Source: CBDCVO01 sp965223085
GTDB taxonomy: Bacteria; Pseudomonadota; Gammaproteobacteria; Ga0077536
Assembly: GCA_965223085.1 (NCBI GenBank)
Contig: OZ244981.1
Span: 3,968,001-4,032,000 of the forward strand
DNA length: 64,000 bases
Direction of reading: 5' to 3'
Part shown: piece by piece, positions 53,836 through 62,398 of the stretch
Numbering within the stretch: position 1 is the first letter of the stretch
How the letters are laid out: the number at the start of each line of letters is the position of its first letter
Program-made: the position numbers and the translations under genes
Notes under the pieces: model-generated
Database searches by the model: none
What the model was told of the DNA's origin: nothing
What the model saw: only the letters and a program-made list of their open reading frames with translations

Positions 53836-55233
53836 ATGAACCATTGCCGTAACCGCCTATTCTCGATAGTTTTTGCGAGTTCGATCGCAGCACCGCTAAA
53901 TCTTAGCTGGGCGGCGCCAGCCTTCAACGACATCGACACCGGCCTCGATGCTGATGGCGGCGTGCTTGTTGGTGCCTCGAAAACACCGCCGCAGAAGGCC
54001 TTGGCAGCGGTCGTGCAAGATATCTGCCCGTCCTCACTTGGTCATATCACGGACGCGGACCTGCAAGATCGCTGCTCAGAGCTAGTGCAAGCGGTGAACT
54101 CGGGCGATAGTAATCGCGTGATACAAGCGCAACGGGGTCTACAAGCGGTAGCACCGGAAGAAAGCGCGGTCATCGGCACCAGCTTGCTCGACGCCGCGGG
54201 CGCACACGCTGATAACATCGGTGAACGGATATCGAACATCAGGGGCGGACCGCTCTCCGGTGCTGGCCTGACGCAACACCAATCGCAAGATTATTATTGG
54301 ACCGGCGCTGCGGGCGACGTGCAAAGCCCGTGGGGGGTGTTCGTCAGTGGCCTCTACACTAGCGCCGATCGAGACACGACTATCCGTGAATCGGGATTCG
54401 AAGCAGATGACTTTGGATTCACTGCTGGCATTGACTACTCATTTTCAGACGCTTTGCTTTTGGGTGCAGCATTTGGCTATCGGGATTCTGATGCTGACAT
54501 CGATGTCAATGCGAACAGCAACGGCGGCAGCCTAAAGACCGATAGTTATAGCGGATTCATATACTGGTCGATTTTTCCCAGCGCTGACTGGTATATCGAT
54601 GCCATGGTCGGGTATACAAAAAGCGATCACGAACAAGACCGCCGCATTGCTTATTCGACCGTACTGTTAAGCGCACTCGGTCCGGGGACAACGACAGTCA
54701 ACCAATCTGCGCTGTCTAACACCGATAGCGAAGAAATATCCTTCAGCGTCATGGCCGGTTACGACGTCGACCTCGGCCAGTGGGTTTTGAGTCCTTACGG
54801 ACGGTTTGATTACGCAGATATCGAAATCGACGGATACACCGAACGAATGTCCAATCCGGGCGCGCCCGGGAGTGGGCTCGCCTTGCAAATCAACTCACAG
54901 GAATTCGAGTCGCTAACCACGACACTGGGCGCATCGTTTACAACCGAAATCGGGACGACGTTTGCACAACTCTACCCGCAAGTATTCGCCGAATACACGC
55001 ATGAGTTCAAGAATAATAACGATCCCCTGATAGGACGCTATGTTAACGAAACCTTGCAACGTCGATTCGCCTTGTTGCGTGACCAACCCGATCGCAATTA
55101 TTTCAATGTTGGTGCCTCTCTCACCGCGATGTTCACCGATACTTTGTCCGGCTTTTTCCGCTACCAGGCGCTGGTCGGATACGAAGACTTGTCAGTACAC
55201 GCATTCGAAATCGGGATCCGATCGACGTTTTGA
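53836..55233 (+). CDS. Autotransporter beta-barrel domain protein with a short N-terminal domain
   Basis: The 465-residue protein has a signal peptide (1-26, ending LSWAAPA). A small helical domain follows at about 40-150, with DICPSSLGHITDADLQDRC and a cysteine pair. A C-terminal autotransporter-type barrel (about 165-465) has repeated amphipathic strands, including GVFVSGLYTSADRD, FTAGIDYSFSDALLLGAAFG, and the aromatic end FEIGIRSTF. There is no long passenger, so it is either a stand-alone barrel or displays only the short helical region. The upstream 60 bases are AT-rich and probably contain the promoter. Confidence 0.85.
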   Translation: MNHCRNRLFSIVFASSIAAPLNLSWAAPAFNDIDTGLDADGGVLVGASKTPPQKALAAVVQDICPSSLGHITDADLQDRCSELVQAVNSGDSNRVIQAQRGLQAVAPEESAVIGTSLLDAAGAHADNIGERISNIRGGPLSGAGLTQHQSQDYYWTGAAGDVQSPWGVFVSGLYTSADRDTTIRESGFEADDFGFTAGIDYSFSDALLLGAAFGYRDSDADIDVNANSNGGSLKTDSYSGFIYWSIFPSADWYIDAMVGYTKSDHEQDRRIAYSTVLLSALGPGTTTVNQSALSNTDSEEISFSVMAGYDVDLGQWVLSPYGRFDYADIEIDGYTERMSNPGAPGSGLALQINSQEFESLTTTLGASFTTEIGTTFAQLYPQVFAEYTHEFKNNNDPLIGRYVNETLQRRFALLRDQPDRNYFNVGASLTAMFTDTLSGFFRYQALVGYEDLSVHAFEIGIRSTF

Positions 55234-55255
55234 ATTATTTGCGTTGCGAAATCTA

Positions 55256-55321
55256 GGGACACAATACCTAATTCAGCGTTCTCAGCTGACAGATGGTCGT
55301 TAGAAAGTTGTAATGTGTCCC
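55256..55321. repeat. Inverted repeat after the autotransporter gene
   Basis: GGGACACAATAC (55256-55267) and GTAATGTGTCCC (55310-55321) are complementary at 11 of 12 positions, 42 bases apart. Such GTGTCCC ends are seen at small mobile repeats. The distance is long for a terminator. The following ~150 bases up to 55472 contain nothing I recognise. Confidence 0.3.
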
Positions 55322-56191
55322 CAGAATCGTGCCCCGATCTAAATTTTCGCCCTAGACGCGGTTTTTTTCTTAACGCGGCAATAGTCACGGGTGTGTATCC
55401 TGATCGATAATGCCTTTGATTACACTGGCCGCAATGTCATCTTGATCGAATTTGGAATACACTGAGGTTTCGTCAGGTTGCTGAATCAATGTCAAATTGT
55501 TCTGACAAAGACTAACCATCGCTATTCATCATTAGGCGCATGTCACCTGCGACCACGTTTGAAACGCCCTCGAGCCAAGTTCGCGATAGTTCTCTGCTCT
55601 AAGGTGATGACGGCCGCGGCGAAACAAATTGTTGCACTGCCCGTGTACACTTAGAAACCGTTGCGCGTGACCATCAGATCAAAATCCGTGCATTTGTCTT
55701 TCTTGCTCTCGAGTTGGTTCATGGGATACTTCCACGCGGTTGTTGGCGTACTGATCCTGGCAGTGGGGGACCGATGGCATTAACTCACGTTTGGCCGCGG
55801 CGTAACTGCGAAGTTTGTCGGTTGTAATTTCTATTGGCGCTTGGGCTTGTGATCGCAAGATCTTTCGAAAGAAACGCTTAGCAGCCTGAGTGTCTTTATG
55901 CTTTTGCACGAGGATCTCGATGAGGTCACCGTCTTGGTCGACAGCACGCCAAAGATATCGATGTTGACCTTGAATCGATACGACGACTTCGTCGAGGAAC
56001 CATCGATCGCCGCGCGGGCCTAGGTGTTTCTTGATTTTTCGTGCGTAGTGCGGCCCAAACGTGCGGCACCACTGGCGGATCGTTTCGTAAGAAACGGTGA
56101 TACCGCGTTCTGCAAGTAGATCCTCGACATCGCGAAAGCTCAACGTAAACCGGTGATAGAGCCACACCGCTCGGGCAATTATTTCGGGCGG

Positions 56192-56199
56192 GAATCGAT
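56192..56199. repeat. 8-bp target-site duplication, left copy (GAATCGAT)
   Basis: GAATCGAT occurs at 56192-56199 and again at 57524-57531, directly bordering the two ends of the IS256-type element. The sequence is part of the interrupted IS6 transposase codons (RGYRFPP region), which read correctly once one copy is removed. Confidence 0.85.
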
Positions 56200-57523
56200 G
56201 GTAGTGTCAGAAATTCTGTGTTTGAGCCGTTTAAAGAAATCAATCGTTTAAATTAAACCGCTCTCCGAACTGGATTGCAAACTGGGTTTTGGCATGAGAC
56301 CAGGCGATGGGTGGGTTCTTCCATTTCGCCGTGATATTTCTCAATGCCAGCCAGATCAATTTCGTTGCCGCTTCATCATTCGGGAAGTGGCCTTTATTGC
56401 GGATGCTTTTTCGCACGCCGCTGTGTAGCGATTCAATCGCATTTGTCGTGTAGATAATCTTTCGCACGGGTTTAGCGAAAGCAAAGAACGGGATGATGTG
56501 CTCCCAATGCCGTCGCCAGCTTTGTCCGACCGTCGGAAACTTTTCACCCCAATCACTTTGTTCGAATTCGCTTAGCGCCTGCTCGGCCGCTTCGACAGAA
56601 TCAGCTTGGTAAATCGGCTTGAGCGCCGACGCTAGCGCCTTACGATCTTTCCATGAGGCCAACGCGAGTGAATTGCGGATGAGATGGACGATGCAGGTCT
56701 GCACAACCGTATCGGGAAACACCGATGTGATAGCGTCGGGGAATCCTTTGAGGCCATCGACAACTGCGATGAGGATGTCGTTGAGGCCGCGGGATTTGAG
56801 TTCGTTCATCACACGGAGCCAAAATTTAGCGCCTTCAGTTTGTTCGATCCATAAGCCCAATACTTCCTTGTGGCCCGAGCAACGCATCCCGATGGCCAGA
56901 TACACCGCCTTGTTGCGGACCAGGCCTTCGTCACGGATTTTCACGCGCAACGCATCGAAGAATACCACCGCGTAGGTGGATTCCAACGGACGCGATTGCC
57001 ACGCCCTCACTTCGTCGATAACTGAATCAGTCACCACCGAAACGAGATCCGGTGATATCGATACGCCATACAGTTCACCAACGTGCGATTGAATATCCCG
57101 GGTACTCATCCCTCGCGCATACAGCGCGATGATCTTTTCATCGAAGCCTGGGAATCGGCGTTGATATTTTTTGATTAACGCCGGGTCGAAGTGACCGTGA
57201 CGGTCTCGGGGAATGTCCAGAACAATCTCGCCATCGTCGCTCAACACCGTCTTCTGGCTTGAGCCATTACGGTGGTTGCCAGCTTGCTGCTCGGCTTCGC
57301 CGTCGAGGTGCGCATCCATCTCTGCGTTGAGCATTCGCTCAGCCAGGGCCTTCTTAAGGTCGCCAAGCAACCCCGCCGAACTCAACGCCGTCGCCGGGTC
57401 TTGTCCTTTGAGAAGCTCGTCTAAGATATCGGCGTCGAACGCCGGGGATTTTGCTTTTGCCATACTGCTCTCCTTCCCATAGCAGGATAGTATGGCTCAA
57501 AACACAAAATTACTGACAGTCTC
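56200..57523 (-). mobile_element. IS256-family insertion sequence, complete
   Basis: The 1324-bp element has imperfect terminal inverted repeats of about 28 bases. The left end reads GGTAGTGTCAGAAATTCTGT and the right end, on the opposite strand, GAGACTGTCAGTAATTTTGT. Both continue to GTTT(T)GAGCC. It carries one intact transposase gene and is flanked by 8-bp GAATCGAT duplications, normal for IS256 elements (8-9 bp). With intact ends and gene it may still be mobile. Confidence 0.88.
56240..57463 (-). CDS. IS256-family transposase (Mutator type)
   Basis: The 407-residue transposase starts MAKAKSPAFDADILDEL and shows the family features. EMDAHLDGEAEQQAGNHRNG precedes the catalytic domain. DDE residues are expected in VFFDALRVKIRDEG (D), VVDGLKGFPDAI (D) and TNAIESLHSGVRK (E). 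The signature CIVHLIRNSLALASWKDRKA lies between. No frameshift or stop interrupts the gene and length is normal (about 400). The element inserted into an IS6 transposase gene. Confidence 0.95.
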   Translation of the reverse strand: MAKAKSPAFDADILDELLKGQDPATALSSAGLLGDLKKALAERMLNAEMDAHLDGEAEQQAGNHRNGSSQKTVLSDDGEIVLDIPRDRHGHFDPALIKKYQRRFPGFDEKIIALYARGMSTRDIQSHVGELYGVSISPDLVSVVTDSVIDEVRAWQSRPLESTYAVVFFDALRVKIRDEGLVRNKAVYLAIGMRCSGHKEVLGLWIEQTEGAKFWLRVMNELKSRGLNDILIAVVDGLKGFPDAITSVFPDTVVQTCIVHLIRNSLALASWKDRKALASALKPIYQADSVEAAEQALSEFEQSDWGEKFPTVGQSWRRHWEHIIPFFAFAKPVRKIIYTTNAIESLHSGVRKSIRNKGHFPNDEAATKLIWLALRNITAKWKNPPIAWSHAKTQFAIQFGERFNLND

Positions 57524-57531
57524 GAATCGAT
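57524..57531. repeat. 8-bp target-site duplication, right copy (GAATCGAT)
   Basis: Second copy of GAATCGAT, bordering the right end of the IS256-type element. It marks a simple, recent-looking transposition because the two copies are identical. Confidence 0.85.
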
Positions 57532-57597
57532 AGCCGCGATAATCAGGAATCTCTGTCATGAACCAATTATCGGTGATTAGACACCAACCTGACATAT

Positions 57598-58984
57598 ATG
57601 AACCATCCCCTATTGCAAGTTGATCGTCGAAAGATTTCATAGGTCAGAGTTGCAGTCATATATTCGGCATTCAAGCGAAGCTTGTGCCCTGATGTAAATC
57701 CGCGCTTCCCCACCTCATCAAAACCATGACCTCAACGGGCCGTGCCAGGTTTCTGGTTCTAGGAAAGCCGGTGTGACCTATTCACCATCATTCCAATCAA
57801 CGTTAGCAAATTCGTGATCGTCTTACGTCCGTTGAAAAAAGCTGTCCGATATTGAGTATCAGGCAGCGGTTGCTTGCACGCCGTAATTAAATCCTTCGCC
57901 GCTACTGAGCATCGACCAAATGATCCGTGCGTTCTTATTGGCCAATGCGACAGCTGCCTTGTTGTGACTCAGTGTCGCCTTTTTTCTGCCGACCCAACGG
58001 GTATAGTCATTATCTGAGCCTTTATAATGACTCAAGACTGATCTGGCGCCGTGGACAAACAATGTCCGCAAATACTGGTCACCCCGTTTGCTGATACCAA
58101 GGAGAACTTGTTTGTCTCCGCTGGACGATTGCCGCGGAACCAGTCCTAACCAGGCCGATAGATGGCGACCGTTACGGAACTCGTTTGCGTTTGGTACGGC
58201 GGCTACGATCGCCGTGGCAGTGAGTTCACCAACACCGGGTATCTTCAGTATGCGTCGACAGGTTGCATTTTGCCTACAGAGTTGGCGAACCCGCGTATCC
58301 AGCATTTTCAATCTGCCTTCAACAGCCACCAGCTCGTCATACAATTCCTGCATCCACACTCGTGATAAGGGCGTGAGCTCGTTATCGTCTTCGGCAATGG
58401 CTGCACACAGTGATCGTTTAACCTTGGCGGCGCCTGCTGTAAGAACAATCCCATACTCCAGGCACAACCCTCTGATCTCGTTGATCAATGCTGTCCGGTT
58501 TTTTACGATCCGAGTCCGTATTCGATGGATTGACTGAATATCTTGCTGCTCAACTTGCTTGACCGGCACAAAATTCATCGACGGCCTGCTGGCTGCTTCA
58601 ACGTTCGCTTGTGCGTCATTCGCATCATTCTTGTTGGTCATCATGAATGGCTTAACGAACTGCGGACTGACCAGTTTTACCGTGTGGCCACTGCGCTGGA
58701 AAACACGTGCCCAGTAATTAGCGCCTCCGCATGATTCCATTGCGATGCGACACACCGGTAACTTAGCAACGTAGACCGCGAGCTGATCTCGCGGCAAACG
58801 TTTTCGCAGAACCGTTTTGCCGGTCCTGGCAGTACCGTGAAGCTGAAAAACATTCTTAGCAAGATCAATACCTAATACGCTAATGGTCCTCATGATTATC
58901 TCCCATCCCAAGTTAAGGCTCGAAAGCCCTTAGGCTAGTCCGGCGATTGCAACCAAGCTAGCCAAGTGGGGGGGGATGGTTCAT
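57598..58984 (-). mobile_element. IS110-family element (IS1111-like) with subterminal inverted repeats
   Basis: ATGAACCATCCCC at 57598-57610 and its exact reverse complement at 58972-58984 bracket an IS110-type transposase gene. The ~1.39-kb span and 13-base inverted repeats fit the IS1111 subgroup, which has short subterminal repeats; classic IS110 members lack them. The non-coding ends (about 250 bases left and 90 right) may hold the guide RNA region recently described for the family, but I cannot identify it. True element ends usually lie a few bases outside the repeats. Confidence 0.7.
57859..58893 (-). CDS. IS110-family transposase
   Basis: The start MRTISVLGIDLAKNVFQLHG gives about 344 residues. 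An upstream TTG in frame (GWEII) is less likely. The N-terminal DEDD RuvC-like domain shows GIDLAKN (D), MESCGGANYWAR (E) and NKNDANDAQANVEA (DxxD). The C-terminal Tnp_IS116/IS110 domain has ILKIPGVGELTATAIVA and AWLGLVPRQSSSGDKQ, with its conserved serine. No interruption is seen. The DAQANVEAA stretch is slightly unusual (the family normally has DAxAIxEA) but the acidic residues are present. Confidence 0.93.
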   Translation of the reverse strand: MRTISVLGIDLAKNVFQLHGTARTGKTVLRKRLPRDQLAVYVAKLPVCRIAMESCGGANYWARVFQRSGHTVKLVSPQFVKPFMMTNKNDANDAQANVEAASRPSMNFVPVKQVEQQDIQSIHRIRTRIVKNRTALINEIRGLCLEYGIVLTAGAAKVKRSLCAAIAEDDNELTPLSRVWMQELYDELVAVEGRLKMLDTRVRQLCRQNATCRRILKIPGVGELTATAIVAAVPNANEFRNGRHLSAWLGLVPRQSSSGDKQVLLGISKRGDQYLRTLFVHGARSVLSHYKGSDNDYTRWVGRKKATLSHNKAAVALANKNARIIWSMLSSGEGFNYGVQATAA

Positions 58985-59114
58985 TAATTAGAACTGTCAT
59001 CTCGACAATTAATGTTGAATCGATTGAGTAGCGCCCATGTGTATGTATCGATTTTAAACCACGTTGTATGCACCCGCGCACCCAGAGTGCAGAATGCCTC
59101 TACAGCGATATTGA

Positions 59115-59774
59115 TCAAAGCGTAGCGCCTGTATTTGCTTTACGCGCCGCCTTATAGGCAGATCGAGCACGCAAACGTTCGTGGTAGCGGGTGAGGTTTT
59201 CCGGAAGCATGATGTCTAGCATCATCGCCCAATCAAGAATTGAACCGACGTGTATATCGGCATCGGAAAAACGCTCGCTGACACAGTAGTTTTGATCGCC
59301 GAGGAAGCCAGATAATACGGCAAGTTGACGATCCGCATAATCATAGGCGGCACGGGTCGCGGTTGGCGCTTCGCCGTATATATCTGGCAGACCTTCGTGA
59401 CGGCGGATCACATACAAGGCCGTCGCGTCGATTTCCATTAGCGTAAAAATGATCAAGCGATCGATCATGGCGCGCTCTGTCACGGACCACACCTGCTCCG
59501 AAAAGTTATTCATTAAATAGCGCGTGATCGCCGCACTCTCGGTGAGCGTTAGCGTACCGTGTTGCAGCGCCGGTACTTTTTTCCCCGGGCTAACCAATAA
59601 GAACTCCGCCTCTTCCATCTGCGGGGTGCGCGGTTGGATAAGGCGCGTCTCGTAGGGCAATTGAAGCTCGTGCAAGGCCCAGTGTACGCGTAAAGTTCTT
59701 GGTGTGCCGATCCCCCACACCACAATGTTGTGTTGCATCTCGGCGCTTAGCTCATCGTCGGGTTCGTTACTCAT
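59115..59774 (-). CDS. Glutathione S-transferase family protein
   Basis: The 219-residue protein has an N-terminal thioredoxin fold with WGIGTPRTLRVHWALHEL and the KVPALQHGTLTLTESAAITRYL motif (cis-proline and glutathione-binding ES pair). A helical C-terminal domain contains the N-capping box region FSDADIHVGSILDWAM. It begins MSNEPDDELSAEM. It is the only intact metabolic gene in the mobile-element region. It has host-like base composition and is flanked by the IS110-type element and an IS91-type remnant. Substrate unknown. The gaps 58985-59114 and 59775-59959 hold nothing recognised. Confidence 0.9.
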   Translation of the reverse strand: MSNEPDDELSAEMQHNIVVWGIGTPRTLRVHWALHELQLPYETRLIQPRTPQMEEAEFLLVSPGKKVPALQHGTLTLTESAAITRYLMNNFSEQVWSVTERAMIDRLIIFTLMEIDATALYVIRRHEGLPDIYGEAPTATRAAYDYADRQLAVLSGFLGDQNYCVSERFSDADIHVGSILDWAMMLDIMLPENLTRYHERLRARSAYKAARKANTGATL

Positions 59775-59959
59775 CGGACAAAGCGCAAGGCTCGTTAGTC
59801 GGGATTCAACTGACGTGTATAGGAAGCATAAAGCCGCATTCTGATGAATGACAAGCCTGTGAAGCGCTGACTGGTGCTGGTTGGTTTGGGCAGGAGGTGC
59901 AAAACTTGCCGTAAGTGGGCCTTATTTGGCGAACGTTGCGGTGTTTGAGCGCGGGGTAT

Positions 59960-60215
59960 GGGTCATTTTCCAGGTTCGGTGCGAACGAAACCCTGCGGGG
60001 TGCGGGAAGGACCTCGGTGCGGTGAAGAGCGTGACGGTCAGAGCGTGTCGAACAGGGGCGGCTGAGGGGGGGTTCGGGTAGTGAGTCGGGGTCGGTTGTT
60101 GGTGCGGGCCTATCGAGGTGGTCGAAGGTTTTGCGGATGACGTGGGGATCCTCGATGCAGGCAATGATCTTGACGGTGCCGCGGCAGGCGTGACAGGTCT
60201 CTCGTATAGACGCCC
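59960..60215 (-). pseudogene. IS91-family transposase, C-terminal remnant
   Basis: The minus strand reads ETCHACRGTVKIIACIEDPH and then VIRKTFDHLDRPAPTT, followed by a proline- and arginine-rich tail. CxxC then a G-(x)-(M/V)-(R/K)-IIACIEDP-VI-(x)-(K/R)-HLD stretch is the typical C-terminal end of IS91-type HUH transposases. The catalytic HUH and tyrosine motifs are not present upstream; the sequence before it is out of frame (CTTTGTCGACC region, to 60240). The segment is more GC-rich than neighbouring host DNA. Confidence 0.55.
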
Positions 60216-60309
60216 CCTTTGTCGACCTGGAAGCGCTGGCTCACGAGCTCGAGCGGGTTGAGACCTTGGACTTGCATCCTGGTATCGGCGTGCTGGGTAA
60301 CGCATTAAG

Positions 60310-60375
60310 TGTAGAAGTTTCGATTTGATCTGACACTTGAGTTGAAAAAACGAGGGTTACCGGTTTTAATGGAGA
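60310..60375 (+). repeat. Orphan left end of the IS481-family element
   Basis: These 66 bases match 62422-62487, the left end of the IS481-type element, with two differences. They include TGTAGAAGTTTCGATTTGAT and GAGGGTTACCGG. After ATGGAGA the two sequences diverge completely. The left flank reads CATTAAG. No transposase sequence follows here, so this is a detached end and not a second element. Confidence 0.85.
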
Positions 60376-60419
60376 GCAAGTTCGACCCCTAGACCCGATA
60401 CAGGAAGGGAACTACAGCG

Positions 60420-61580
60420 TTGGCGGCTGCGAAGACCAGATGGGGGTTCGATCTTGAGACGTTGCCGGGGAGTCCGCCTGTCGAGCGCTTGACGCCGGTC
60501 TTCGAGTTGCTGTTCGGTAGCGGCGGGCTGCTCGAGCCCCGCAAGGTCGGCAAGGACAAGCTCCCCGCGAGCGAGCCCGTGACCCACCTGGTCGACCGCT
60601 ATTCGGACGCCCAGTCACGGTCCAACAAGGGCCACCTGATGTACGTCGACGGCAAGGACGACGCCTTCATCTCGGTCAGGTTCTCTCTGCGGGCCGGTGC
60701 CGGCGGCTCGATCGGTGGGCTGCTACCAGAAGCCGAACCCGGCGTCCTTCTCGAACGCGTCTCTTCGATCTTCGACGAGATGGAGGCGATGTTTGCCGCC
60801 GTCTTCGTCGGCGAGCGCAAGCGGAACATGCTCGGCCGAAACGCGGCCCATCGCGAAGCGACGAAGGCTGAGCACGGCCAAGCAGCCTTCCCGTTTTGGA
60901 TCCGTTGGGGTCTACCAGGACTGGCGTGGCGCTCGATGCTCGGCCGACCGTTCATCGAGCAGATCGGTGAGGACCGGCTCCACGAGCTCGGCTCCGATCT
61001 GGCCTGGCCCGTCGGTGATCATTGGGTCGTCGCCGGCTGCGATGACCCAGCGGAGTGGACCGTCGACCCGATGTGTTCACAGGAACGATCGCTGATCGAC
61101 CAGCTCGGCCCCGAGCACTTCTTCGACGTGGAGACCGGTCGTCTGCCAACGGTGCTGCCTCAGCTGCCACCGCAACCGTCGTTTCCGGTCACGTTCAACG
61201 ATTCGGAACCAACGCCGAGGTCCGAGCCGGCCGACCCCACTCCCCTCGACCAACTCAGAGCCAAGGCGGCCTGGGTCGTGCAACGGATGACCGAGATGAT
61301 CCCCGACTTCGAGGACGATGCCCAGCTGTACTGGGTCGAGGAGTTCCTGCGCGACAGCGCGGCCGCCGACCACGACTACCTGGTCGACCTCTACGGCGCC
61401 TGGCTCGGGGAGTACTTGCGGAAGGCCATCGACGGGGCCTGGGTCGAAACGCCCGACGGATGGATGGTCAACAGCCCCGACGGCGCCACCCACGATCCCC
61501 ACGGTCGGATGCGGGCCTACCTCGAGGACAACACCGCAGAGCTCGACCCCTGGATCCGTTCGATCACCGATCCCGGCTGA
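60420..61580 (+). CDS. Hypothetical protein, very GC-rich and foreign-looking
   Basis: The 386-residue frame starts at TTG 60420, about 11 bases after an AGGAAGG. I recognise no domain. It begins MAAAKTRWGFDLETLPGSPP and contains aromatic and acidic stretches (WVEEFLRDSAAADHDYLVDL, ETPDGWMVNSPDG). No signal peptide or membrane segment is seen. Third codon positions are almost all G or C, unlike genes elsewhere in the window. This pattern and the style of the sequence suggest an actinobacterial or similarly GC-rich donor. It is bounded by the orphan IS481 end and a convergent Ig-like gene fragment. Confidence 0.7.
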   Translation: MAAAKTRWGFDLETLPGSPPVERLTPVFELLFGSGGLLEPRKVGKDKLPASEPVTHLVDRYSDAQSRSNKGHLMYVDGKDDAFISVRFSLRAGAGGSIGGLLPEAEPGVLLERVSSIFDEMEAMFAAVFVGERKRNMLGRNAAHREATKAEHGQAAFPFWIRWGLPGLAWRSMLGRPFIEQIGEDRLHELGSDLAWPVGDHWVVAGCDDPAEWTVDPMCSQERSLIDQLGPEHFFDVETGRLPTVLPQLPPQPSFPVTFNDSEPTPRSEPADPTPLDQLRAKAAWVVQRMTEMIPDFEDDAQLYWVEEFLRDSAAADHDYLVDLYGAWLGEYLRKAIDGAWVETPDGWMVNSPDGATHDPHGRMRAYLEDNTAELDPWIRSITDPG

Positions 61581-61593
61581 GCCCGGGGCCATC

Positions 61594-61633
61594 GTTTCGA
61601 GACAAAAGGTGCCTGGCACCGGTGTCTCGAAAC
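61594..61633. terminator. Strong hairpin between two convergent GC-rich genes
   Basis: GTTTCGAGACA (61594-61604) pairs perfectly with TGTCTCGAAAC (61623-61633), and the loop contains the further inverted repeat GGTGCC-TGGCACC. It lies exactly between the stop codons of the two convergent genes at 61580 and 61642. It could be a bidirectional terminator or a dispersed palindromic repeat of the donor genome. Confidence 0.55.
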
Positions 61634-61641
61634 TGGCGGGT

Positions 61642-62088
61642 CTATTCGACGAATTCGAGAACCCGGCTGGTGCCGAGTCGACGGCCGTCGGGGTAGGTGA
61701 CGATGAGCGTGACCCGGAACACGCCGGCACCGTCCGGTTTCACTATGTACTGGTTCCCGGGGAGAACGCGGCCGTTGGGATCGTGCCATTCGGGATCGGT
61801 TGCCCCTTCGGCGGCGGTGAACATATAGATCTGCTGCTGGCCGATCTTGACCGTGTCCGGCCCTTCGATCCTCGGGCCGTCGGGAGCCTCGACGATCGTG
61901 ATCGTGTGCTGGGTGCCCGCCGACCGGCCGCCTTCTGCGTCGATCGCAACCACGGAGAAGGTGAGTGAACCGGGAGCGACCGGGGTCACGGTGAACTGGT
62001 CCGACGACGTCACGTTGCCCTCCCAGTCGATCCACTCGAACCGCTCGGCCCCATCGAAGGCAGCGGTGAAGAGCTCGGGCTCCACGGT
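61642..62088 (-). CDS. Ig/PKD-like beta-sandwich protein, C-terminal fragment
   Basis: About 147 residues remain. Two immunoglobulin-like repeats are suggested by FEWIDWEGNVTSSDQFTVTP, LTFSVVAIDAEGGRS and PEWHDPNGRVLPGNQYIVKP, VFRVTLIVTYPDGRR. The frame begins at a GTG (62085) right at the point where composition changes, so the N-terminal part has probably been lost at the junction with the thioesterase fragment. Base composition matches the neighbouring GC-rich gene. The complete protein was probably surface-located or secreted. Confidence 0.6.
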   Translation of the reverse strand, partial: TVEPELFTAAFDGAERFEWIDWEGNVTSSDQFTVTPVAPGSLTFSVVAIDAEGGRSAGTQHTITIVEAPDGPRIEGPDTVKIGQQQIYMFTAAEGATDPEWHDPNGRVLPGNQYIVKPDGAGVFRVTLIVTYPDGRRLGTSRVLEFVE

Positions 62089-62398
62089 GGCGCTTGAAGC
62101 ACATATTACTTACCAAAACGAGGCGGCGTTGGGTGAAGAGCTCGTCGTGCATTCGCGAATTTTGGATTGCGACGCGAAGCGTACGCATCTGTATCAAGAA
62201 ATGTATCGCGGTGATGATTTGCTCGCGACGCAAGAAACCCTATCGATTAGCTTTGATCTATCGGCGCGCAAAAGTTGTGCTTTTGAACCGTACATCGCAG
62301 CAAACATCAAGCAGCTTCATGAAGCGCAGAAATCCTTACCGCGTCCCGAGTGGGTCGGACGTACGGTTGGGATTAGGAGACGTAAGCCGGAGTCTTAG
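62089..62398 (+). pseudogene. Hotdog thioesterase family protein, 5'-truncated
   Basis: The frame reads ALEAHITYQNEAALGEELVV, then SRILDCDAKRTHLYQEMYRG, FEPYIAANIKQLHEAQ and PRPEWVGRTVGIR. This is the usual C-terminal two thirds of YbgC-like/4-hydroxybenzoyl-CoA-type thioesterases found with carnitine or acyl-CoA genes. About 35 N-terminal residues, including the catalytic aspartate or glutamate region, are missing. The upstream sequence is the foreign GC-rich DNA. Codon use returns to host-like at this point. The frame happens to stay open upstream but has no credible start. Confidence 0.7.

Larger units (their letters stand above)
55532..57559 (-). pseudogene. IS6-family transposase, split by insertion and carrying a nonsense codon
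   Basis: The gene starts at ATG 57559 (MTEIPDYRGYRF), is interrupted at 57524 by the IS256-type element, and resumes at 56199 with FPPEIIARAVWLYHRF. DDE residues lie in RWFLDEVVVSI, ITTDKLRSYAAA and NRVEVSHEPTRE. After MHGF an in-frame TGA (ending at 55679) stops translation. Homology continues beyond it as SDGHAQRFLSVHGQCNN and LRAENYRELGSRAFQTW to TAA at 55532. Joined without one target copy, the gene is exactly 232 codons, the normal IS6 length. This confirms both the split and the nonsense change (probably CGA to TGA). Confidence 0.85.
55472..57593 (-). mobile_element. IS6-family element interrupted by an IS256-family element
   Basis: Imperfect terminal repeats GTCAGGTTG(C/G)TG face each other at 55472 and 57593. 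Removing the inserted IS256-type element and one target duplication leaves about 790 bp, normal for the IS6 family. Its transposase gene occupies 55532-57559. The element is dead: the gene is split by the insertion and also carries an in-frame stop. The IS110-type element begins four bases beyond its right end. The terminal repeat call is by eye and the exact ends are uncertain by a few bases. Confidence 0.6.
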
